From Ventosimonas gracilis (GTDB lineage: Bacteria > Pseudomonadota > Gammaproteobacteria > Pseudomonadales > Pseudomonadaceae), in NCBI RefSeq assembly GCF_001580025.1, contig NZ_LSZO01000034.1, positions 1 through 41,920 on the forward strand: a stretch of 41,920 bases of DNA, read 5' to 3'. Each line of letters begins with the position of its first letter. The stretch's first letter is position 1. Below are positions 36,089 to 41,920 of this stretch, piece after piece. The position numbers and the translations under genes are program-made. The notes beneath the pieces were generated by a model. It was given only the letters and a program-made list of their open reading frames with translations, searched no databases and was not told the origin of the DNA.

Positions 36089-36194
36089 TTATTAAATCAA
36101 TCACCGTAGCGGATGCAGAAGCGGCTGTTTGTTCAAATCTCGCCTCTTTTTGATAAAACCAAAAAGATTCACCCAATTGCCAGTCTATCCTCAT
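36027..36194 (-). CDS. Small 55-residue protein translationally coupled to pyrF
   Basis: The ATG at 36194-36192 overlaps the pyrF stop TGA as ATGA, the common sign of coupled translation. The predicted protein starts [20 protein letters not shown], is rich in Ala/Ser in the middle and basic (RKRSRSK) near the C-terminus, ending NHWQ. No membrane segment or known domain is seen. The downstream second-frame stretch (36088-35906) may be the missing C-terminal part of a gene of about 95 residues, in which case this is a truncated form. Confidence 0.55.
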   Translation of the reverse strand: MRIDWQLGESFWFYQKEARFEQTAASASATVIDLIRKRSRSKNSQDTDALFNHWQ

Positions 36195-36928
36195 CGTGCA
36201 AGCACTCCCTTTGCTTTTGTTTTATCGGTGAAGTTTAACTGGGTTATCCATTGCTCCAGTGCTTTTGCCGGATTTTCAGCAGCGGTAATCGGCCTGCCCA
36301 CGACCAAATAATCCGCGCCCTCGGCCAAGGCTTCATTCGGGTTTAAGGTACGCCTTTGGTCATCAGCCGCGCAGGCTGCCGCGCGGATGCCGGGCGTGAC
36401 CAGCGCCAAGTCCGGATACGCGGCTTTCAGGGCGCGGGCTTCGCGGGCGGAGCAGACCAAACCGTCTAATCCAGCCTCACTTGCCAATCCAGCGAGGCGC
36501 AGTACCTGTTGTTCGGGTTCGCAGTCAAGGCCAATCCCCGCCAAATCACTGCGTTCCATGCTGGTCAATACGGTTACGCCAATCAGCAGCGGCTTGCCCC
36601 CTGCGCATTGTTCAAGCACTTCGCGGCAGGCTTGCAGCATGCGAAGGCCTCCACCGCAATGCACATTGACCATCCATACGCCAAGTTCGGCAGCGGCTTT
36701 TACCGCCATTGCGGCGGTATTGGGGATGTCGTGAAATTTAAGATCCAAAAAGACTTCAAAGCCTTTGTTCTGCAAGGCTTCAACCACGAAAGGACCTGCC
36801 CTGGTAAATAATTCCTTGCCCACTTTCAGGCGACACTGCGATGGCTGCAACTGTTCGGCCAGTGCAATGGCCTTATCCGCCGTAGGAAAATCCAGCGCGA
36901 GGATAAACGGGGTTTGGCAGACCGGCAT
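36191..36928 (-). CDS. pyrF: Orotidine 5'-phosphate decarboxylase
   Basis: A 245-residue TIM-barrel enzyme converting OMP to UMP, the last step of pyrimidine synthesis. The catalytic D-K-D motif is [10 protein letters not shown] (near 61-70); the first strand is [13 protein letters not shown], and the phosphate loop is [12 protein letters not shown] near 215. The ATG begins one base after the prc stop (TGA T ATG), so it is in the prc operon, and its own stop overlaps a small gene. It may lack a separate promoter. Confidence 0.96.
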   Translation of the reverse strand: MPVCQTPFILALDFPTADKAIALAEQLQPSQCRLKVGKELFTRAGPFVVEALQNKGFEVFLDLKFHDIPNTAAMAVKAAAELGVWMVNVHCGGGLRMLQACREVLEQCAGGKPLLIGVTVLTSMERSDLAGIGLDCEPEQQVLRLAGLASEAGLDGLVCSAREARALKAAYPDLALVTPGIRAAACAADDQRRTLNPNEALAEGADYLVVGRPITAAENPAKALEQWITQLNFTDKTKAKGVLAR

Positions 36929-36929
36929 A

Positions 36930-39029
36930 TCAGTGACTCGCCAGTGCCGAGTGGCTTAAATCCAGCCAGTCGAGCAGGATTTGTCCGCTTTCGACCAACC
37001 AGGCGTCTTTTTCGGGTTTGGGTTTTTCGGCCTCGACCTGCAAGCCGTTATCGCCTTCTTCCTCAGACAGACTTTGCAAGGGTTCCTCACCCTTAGCCTT
37101 GCGGCGGGTATTTTCCAGCGCCAGTTGCTCGGCTTCGATGCTTTGCTGAAAGGCGCGGCGGCGCGTTTCGTTCAGACTGACTTCGGTTTGCTGCATCAGC
37201 CGCTGGTTCAGCGCCAGACGCTCGCGGGTAAAGACAAAATCAGCATTAGCGGCCACGCGCTGGTCATGACGCTTTTGTAGCTCATAAAGGTATGGCGTAA
37301 AGGGATTGGCGGGAATGGAGCTGTTTTTCGATGGGTAGTTAAGACTGTCCCAGGGCATGGCTTGCGGCAGGCTGCTTTCGCCAATTTCTTTGGTATCGAT
37401 CAGCGTGGGGTAGCTGATGTCGGGTATCACACCGCGCAGTTGGGTGCTTTGCCCGGAAACGCGGTAGAACTTGGCGAGGGTTAATTTGAGTTCGCCGTGA
37501 TTAAGCGGCTGAATGCTTTGTACCGTGCCTTTGCCGAAGGTCTGCCCGCCGAGCACCAAAGCGCGGTGATAATCTTGCATGGCGGCGGCAAAAATTTCCG
37601 AGGCTGAGGCGGAAAGACGGTTGACCAGTACCGTAAGCGGGCCGCTGTAATAGGCTTGTTCGCCGTCGCTTTCGGCAAACAGCGGGTCAATTTGCCCATT
37701 ACTGTTACTGACTAATACCACCGCGCCCTGGCGGATAAAAAGGCCGGAAAGCTCGGTCGCTTCTTGCAGCGAGCCACCGCCGTTGTTGCGAAGGTCAATC
37801 ACCACGCCGTCTATCTTGTCCTGCTTAAGCTCATCAAGCAGGCGTTTGACATCGCGCGTGGTGCTGCGGTAATCCTCGCGTCCCGCGCGCAGCGCTTTAA
37901 AGTCGAGATAAAAGGCCGGAATATCAATAACCCCCAAGGTATAGGGGCGACCTTGGCGGGTTAAGTGCAACAGGGATTTTTTCGCCGCTTGTTCTTCGAG
38001 CTTGACCGCCTCGCGGATAATCACCACCACTTTGCTGGTTTTGTCATTCGGTGCATTGCTGGCCGGGATGACCTCAAGGCGCACTTTGGAGCCTTTGCGA
38101 CCACGTATCAGCTTGACCACTTCATCCAGTCGCCAGCCGACCACATCGACCATTTCGCCATTACCTTGCGCCACGCCAATAATGCGGTCGGCCGGCGCCA
38201 GTTGCTTGCTCTTGTCGGCGGGACCTGCCGGTACCAGACGAACGATTTTGACGAAGTCATTATCGCTTTGCAGCACCGCGCCGATGCCTTCCAGCGACAG
38301 GCTCATATTGATGTCAAAGGTTTCGGCGTTATCCGGCGACAGGTAGTTGGTATGCGGGTCGTAAGAGCCGGTAAAGGCGTTTATGTAAGTCTGGAAAATA
38401 TCCTCGGCGCGCGTTTGTGCAAGGCGGGTGAGTTGATTGCGATAGCGCTTGGTCAGTTGTTCCTCAATCGCCTGATCATCTTTACCGGTAATGCGCAGGC
38501 GCAGCACTTCGTCTTTCAGCCGTCTGCGCCAGAGATCATCCCGTTCAGCACGGGTTTTAAGCCAAGGCGCATCTTTGCGTTCGGTTTGCAGTGTTTCATC
38601 ACGGGAAAAATCCATCGCCCCGATGCCTTTGCCAAGCTCGGCCAAGATAAAATCAAGCTGCTCGCTGGCGCGGTCGAGATAACGCTTGTAGAGAGTAAAG
38701 GCCGGTTCTAAATCGCCTTTTTTCAGCAGGTCGTCGAAACGCGTCTGCCAGCGGTCAAACTCTTTGATGTCGCTCTCGATAAAGTAGCTGCGCGACGGGT
38801 CGAGCATCTTCAGATAGCCCTGATAAATCAGCCGCGAGCGGGCATCATCCAGCAGCAACTTGCTGTAGTGATAACGGCGCAGCAGCTCAACGGTATTTAA
38901 GCTGGCAATCACTTGCTTGCGGCTGGGTTCGAGTTCGTCCCAAGGATTGCCTGCACTGTGCGCAAACGAAGCAAGCAACGCTGATAAAAAGACAACGAGC
39001 AAAGTGGCTCGGGCAAGGGGCGTTTTCAT
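36930..39029 (-). CDS. prc: Tail-specific (C-terminal processing) periplasmic protease
   Basis: A 699-residue periplasmic serine protease that degrades or trims proteins with nonpolar C-termini, including cell-wall hydrolases and SsrA-tagged proteins. It has a signal peptide (about 1-26, ending SFAHSAG), an N-terminal vault region, a PDZ domain (about 245-335, [10 protein letters not shown]) and a catalytic part with the Ser475-Lys500 dyad (SASASEIF...FGKGTVQ), spaced by 25 as in E. coli. The C-terminal DUF3340 region (about 570-680) is charged. It heads the prc-pyrF-small gene operon. Confidence 0.95.
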   Translation of the reverse strand: MKTPLARATLLVVFLSALLASFAHSAGNPWDELEPSRKQVIASLNTVELLRRYHYSKLLLDDARSRLIYQGYLKMLDPSRSYFIESDIKEFDRWQTRFDDLLKKGDLEPAFTLYKRYLDRASEQLDFILAELGKGIGAMDFSRDETLQTERKDAPWLKTRAERDDLWRRRLKDEVLRLRITGKDDQAIEEQLTKRYRNQLTRLAQTRAEDIFQTYINAFTGSYDPHTNYLSPDNAETFDINMSLSLEGIGAVLQSDNDFVKIVRLVPAGPADKSKQLAPADRIIGVAQGNGEMVDVVGWRLDEVVKLIRGRKGSKVRLEVIPASNAPNDKTSKVVVIIREAVKLEEQAAKKSLLHLTRQGRPYTLGVIDIPAFYLDFKALRAGREDYRSTTRDVKRLLDELKQDKIDGVVIDLRNNGGGSLQEATELSGLFIRQGAVVLVSNSNGQIDPLFAESDGEQAYYSGPLTVLVNRLSASASEIFAAAMQDYHRALVLGGQTFGKGTVQSIQPLNHGELKLTLAKFYRVSGQSTQLRGVIPDISYPTLIDTKEIGESSLPQAMPWDSLNYPSKNSSIPANPFTPYLYELQKRHDQRVAANADFVFTRERLALNQRLMQQTEVSLNETRRRAFQQSIEAEQLALENTRRKAKGEEPLQSLSEEEGDNGLQVEAEKPKPEKDAWLVESGQILLDWLDLSHSALASH

Positions 39030-39120
39030 AGGCGGTTCACATAATCTCGGGTAGCGGCAGATGGTAGCTCAAAAGTCGGCTCGCTTAGCGTTGTACCTTT
39101 ATCGTGCTTTTTATCACGTT

Positions 39121-40077
39121 TTAAGTGCAAGCGGCGCCCGTCCGCTTGCTTCTGTCCTCGCGCGGGGTGGTTTTAAAGAAGTTGCGGTAGCTGCTGGAAA
39201 AATGCGGCCCGGAGGAAAAACCGCACGATAGGCCAATTTGGATAATGGATTTACTGGTTTGCAATAGTAGTTGCCGCGCTTTGGCAAGACGCAGCTCCAG
39301 ATAATATTGGCTCGGCACTTTGCCTAAATATTGTTTAAAGATGCGCTCCAACTGACGGCGTGATACGCAGACCAAACGGGCAATATCATCGGTGGAAAGC
39401 GGCTCTTCGATATTGGCCTCCATCAAAATAACCGCTTGGGTCAATTTGGGATGGCCGGTGCCTAAGCGATTTTGCAGTGGAATGCGCTGAAGTTCATCGC
39501 CGCCGCGCCGCCGCTCAATCACCCACTCTTCGGCCAAACGTCCGGCCAGTTCCGCGCCAAAATCACGAACCAGCAGCGCCAGCAGCAAATCGACAATGGC
39601 AAAGCCTCCACAAGCACTGATGCGGCCTTGGTCAATATCAAACAGGTGATTGCTGGCCAAAACGGCCGCAAAGCGTTCGGCAAAGTCTTCGCGAAAAAGC
39701 CAGTGCACTGCAGTGCGATAGCCATCGAGCAGCCCGGCCTGCGCCAGTGGATAAATCCCCGCGCCTAAACCACCCAGCACACAGCCGCGCTGCGCCGCTT
39801 GCTTGAGCGCGGCGCTTAATTCAGGTGCAAGCGCGACTGAAGGTTCGCCTGCAAGCAGCAACAGACACTGCGTCTGCGCCAAATGTGACTCGCTCCACGG
39901 CTCGCCTGGCAACTGCCAGCCCGCCGCGTTTTTCTTCGGAGGCTCGCTGTGCAGAATCTGCAGCGAACCTACAGCAGGCTCAAGCGCTCGCGCACGGCTG
40001 AGCAACTGCTGGGTCAGCGCCACAGAAAGGGCGTCGGCACAGGGAAACAGCAACAGGGTTATTGGGCGAAAAAACAT
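39121..40077 (-). CDS. GATase1-like AraC family regulator (GbdR/ArgR/CdhR group)
   Basis: A 318-residue regulator. The N-terminal part (about 1-190) has the DJ-1/class I GATase-like fold (LLLLAGEPSVAL, GGLGAGIYPLAQAGLLDGYRTAVHW) without the catalytic cysteine; the C-terminal AraC domain has PLSTDDIARLVCVSRRQLERIF and the second helix pair with IIQIGLSCGFSSGPHFSSSYRNFF. This sequence type, with VPSQYYLELRLAKARQLL, is close to GbdR/CdhR/ArgR of Pseudomonas, which control glycine betaine, carnitine or arginine use. It begins 19 bp after aceK in the same direction; its target is unknown. No strong ribosome-binding site is seen. Confidence 0.87.
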   Translation of the reverse strand: MFFRPITLLLFPCADALSVALTQQLLSRARALEPAVGSLQILHSEPPKKNAAGWQLPGEPWSESHLAQTQCLLLLAGEPSVALAPELSAALKQAAQRGCVLGGLGAGIYPLAQAGLLDGYRTAVHWLFREDFAERFAAVLASNHLFDIDQGRISACGGFAIVDLLLALLVRDFGAELAGRLAEEWVIERRRGGDELQRIPLQNRLGTGHPKLTQAVILMEANIEEPLSTDDIARLVCVSRRQLERIFKQYLGKVPSQYYLELRLAKARQLLLQTSKSIIQIGLSCGFSSGPHFSSSYRNFFKTTPREDRSKRTGAACT

Positions 40078-40096
40078 GCGACGAGTTTACCTGCTT

Positions 40097-41806
40097 TCAC
40101 GCATCGCGCGGCCTGCGGTAAGGGAATACATCGATAATTTTCCCTGCGGCTATCGCCTGTTGCAGACTTTGCCAAAAGTCTGCGTCAAACAATTCCCCGT
40201 GCAGTTGATTGAACAAGCGCCGCTTTGCGCTATCGGCAAATAAAAAAGTCGGGAACTCTTCTGGAAACACATCTTGGGGGGCAATGGAATACCAAGGTTC
40301 GGCAGCCATTTCGTCTTCTGGATAACGCGGCGGCGGAATACGGCGAAAGTTCACTTCATGCAAGAAACAAATTTCATCGTAATCGTAAAACACCACACGC
40401 CCATGCCGGGTGACACCAAAGTTTTTTAACAGCATATCGCCGGGGAAAATATTGGCCGCCGCCAGTTGTTTAATGGCAAGGCCATAATCGTCCAATACCT
40501 CTTTTTGTTGCAAAGCGCTTGCCTGTTCCAGATAGAGATTAAGCGGAATCATTCGTCGCTCCGTCCAGCAATGGCGAATCAACACTTGCCCGCTTGCTTC
40601 CAAAACCACGGTGGAAGGAGCTACCTCCAATAATTCAGCCAAACATTCGGGAGCAAAGCGTTCTTTAGGAAAGCGAAAATCAGAAAACTCCTGGGTATCG
40701 GCCATGCGCCCTACCCTATCGATATTTTTAACCAACCGGTATTTTTCAATAACGGTATGCCGTTCAATGGTTTTAGTCGGCGAAAAACGGTCTTTAATGA
40801 CTTTAAAAACCGTATTAAAGCCCGGCAAGGTAAATACACTCATAACCATGCCACGCACGCCGGGCGCCATGACAAACTGCTCATCACTGCTCGCCAAATG
40901 GGCAATCAGTGCCCGATAAAACTCGCTTTTGCCCTGCTTGTAAAAACCAATCGAGGTATAAAGCTCGGCAATATGTTTACCCGGCAATATACTTTTAAGA
41001 AAACCGACAAAATCCGCCGGAACCGGCACATCGACCATAAAATACGAACGGGTAAAAGAAAAAATAATCGATACTTCGTCTTCATCGGTAATCAACGCAT
41101 CGGCGACAATGCCGCGCTCTTCATCGTGGATTAACGCAATCATTAACGGCCATTGCCTGTTCTGCCCATAAATGCGCCCCACTAAATAAGCGCCTTTATT
41201 GCGATAAAGCACGCCGGAAAACAATTCAATCATTTGCCAAGCGTCCACCGGCAAACTGTCTGCTAATTGCTGCGCGAGACGCTGGCTGTCGGCGTTAAGG
41301 TCGGCAAAAGGCAGATCAAAACGGTAATCGCGCAAAATCTGCGCTAAACAACCGGCCATATCGCCTTTCGGAGGGTAATCACGGGTTTGCGTAGTGCGCG
41401 CTTGCTCGCGGCGCAGCGGGCGCGTGCTGTGGATAAACATGCAGCGGTCGCTGATAAGGTCATGGCTGAACAGGCTGCAAAAAATCGAGTTGTACCAGGT
41501 CTCGGCCAGCTCATCGTCAAAACGCGGGTCAATCAGCTGGATATACGCGGCTTTTACATCCGGCCAATAGGCGACATCGAGCAGCAACGTATCGCTATAA
41601 GCACGGCACAGAGTATCGCGCGTGGCCTTGACTTTGAGTTCGTACAGGGCAATGCGCTCGCTGGCCGCCTGCTGCGTGGCAGGCCACTGGCCACGCTCAA
41701 AACGTTCGCGCGCACCGCGGGTGATGATTTGGAACTGCTCGCGGTAGTCGTCAAAGCCCGCCAGAATCAGGCGGGCAATCGTATCGGCAGGCCATTGTTT
41801 GGGCAT
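40097..41806 (-). CDS. aceK: Isocitrate dehydrogenase kinase/phosphatase
   Basis: A 569-residue bifunctional enzyme that phosphorylates and dephosphorylates isocitrate dehydrogenase, sending isocitrate into the glyoxylate bypass on acetate. Visible parts are the ATP-loop [11 protein letters not shown] (near 315), the kinase core with [28 protein letters not shown] (DML near 455, DYDEI near 475), and [20 protein letters not shown]. The ATG at 41806 has AAGAGA before it; the longer frame from 41905 is not family-like. aceA/aceB are not adjacent, as in Pseudomonas. Acs in the same window fits the acetate role. Confidence 0.96.
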   Translation of the reverse strand: MPKQWPADTIARLILAGFDDYREQFQIITRGARERFERGQWPATQQAASERIALYELKVKATRDTLCRAYSDTLLLDVAYWPDVKAAYIQLIDPRFDDELAETWYNSIFCSLFSHDLISDRCMFIHSTRPLRREQARTTQTRDYPPKGDMAGCLAQILRDYRFDLPFADLNADSQRLAQQLADSLPVDAWQMIELFSGVLYRNKGAYLVGRIYGQNRQWPLMIALIHDEERGIVADALITDEDEVSIIFSFTRSYFMVDVPVPADFVGFLKSILPGKHIAELYTSIGFYKQGKSEFYRALIAHLASSDEQFVMAPGVRGMVMSVFTLPGFNTVFKVIKDRFSPTKTIERHTVIEKYRLVKNIDRVGRMADTQEFSDFRFPKERFAPECLAELLEVAPSTVVLEASGQVLIRHCWTERRMIPLNLYLEQASALQQKEVLDDYGLAIKQLAAANIFPGDMLLKNFGVTRHGRVVFYDYDEICFLHEVNFRRIPPPRYPEDEMAAEPWYSIAPQDVFPEEFPTFLFADSAKRRLFNQLHGELFDADFWQSLQQAIAAGKIIDVFPYRRPRDA

Positions 41807-41920
41807 GTTGATCTCTTGAGCAATAAAAGCGAGGGTCTTAGGAAGCAAACATGTTTTTATGGCATGATAACTTCCTGATATGACTGGTAAAAATAGGTAC
41901 TTCAAACGTTCGAAAATCAG

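Noticed and set aside
37965-38711. A 248-codon open frame opposite prc
   Set aside because: Antisense shadow of the protease gene; no motif support.
39127-39149. Perfect 8-bp hairpin (GCAAGCGG / CCGCTTGC) at the end of the AraC-type gene
   Set aside because: It lies within the last codons and has no T-run on the transcribed strand, so it was not called a terminator.

Overview
The window looks like chromosome from a gammaproteobacterium, most likely in or near the Pseudomonadaceae. This is judged from memory of family sequences, not from a search. The lysS product reads very like the Pseudomonas enzyme. Several gene pairs fit that group: a DUF934 gene with a siroheme reductase, argF with an orphan ABC ATPase, adk near tsaB, and bpt followed by a DUF2897 peptide. 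MiaE, AceK, DUF2970, DUF1285 and a spuDEFGH-like transporter layout also fit. Base composition is moderately GC-rich. No rRNA, tRNA, CRISPR array, prophage or intact transposase was seen.

Layout. Positions 1-11400 hold housekeeping genes: ridA and lnt (divergent), DUF934 with a sulfite/nitrite reductase, a 37-residue membrane peptide, DUF2970, miaE, ppiB-lpxH (coupled by a TTGA overlap), a paaG-like isomerase, an NRDE/TANGO2 protein, a TauE/SafE permease, and argF coupled to an orphan ABC ATPase. Positions 11496-11764 hold a 265-bp MITE-like element with 24-bp perfect ends and a TA duplication; a second copy is cut by the left edge of the window. Positions 11820-19939 run rightward: prfB (with the RF2 autoregulatory +1 frameshift), lysS, a small membrane protein, adk, two secreted Sel1-repeat proteins from a local tandem duplication, tsaB and bpt, followed by a DUF2897 peptide.

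Positions 20138-28676 are the most distinctive part. A leftward operon encodes two near-duplicate periplasmic binding proteins, a PotA-type ATPase, two permeases, a P1-family (DmpA/BapA-like) aminopeptidase and a MocR-type regulator. A divergent RpiR-type regulator sits at its head. The arrangement suggests uptake and cytoplasmic hydrolysis of a polyamine- or amide-like compound under two regulators, with a perfect 22-bp palindrome in front of the MocR gene. The substrate is unknown.

Positions 28715-41920 carry acs; a glycosyltransferase-cupin-DUF1285 row; ETF-ubiquinone oxidoreductase; an RmlD-like reductase; a leftward prc-pyrF-small gene operon; a GATase1/AraC regulator; and aceK. Acs, AceK and ETF-QO point to acetate and fatty or amino acid oxidation with glyoxylate-bypass control.

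Intergenic stretches are short. The longest, 11377-11819, is accounted for by the argF promoter, the mobile element and the prfB promoter.
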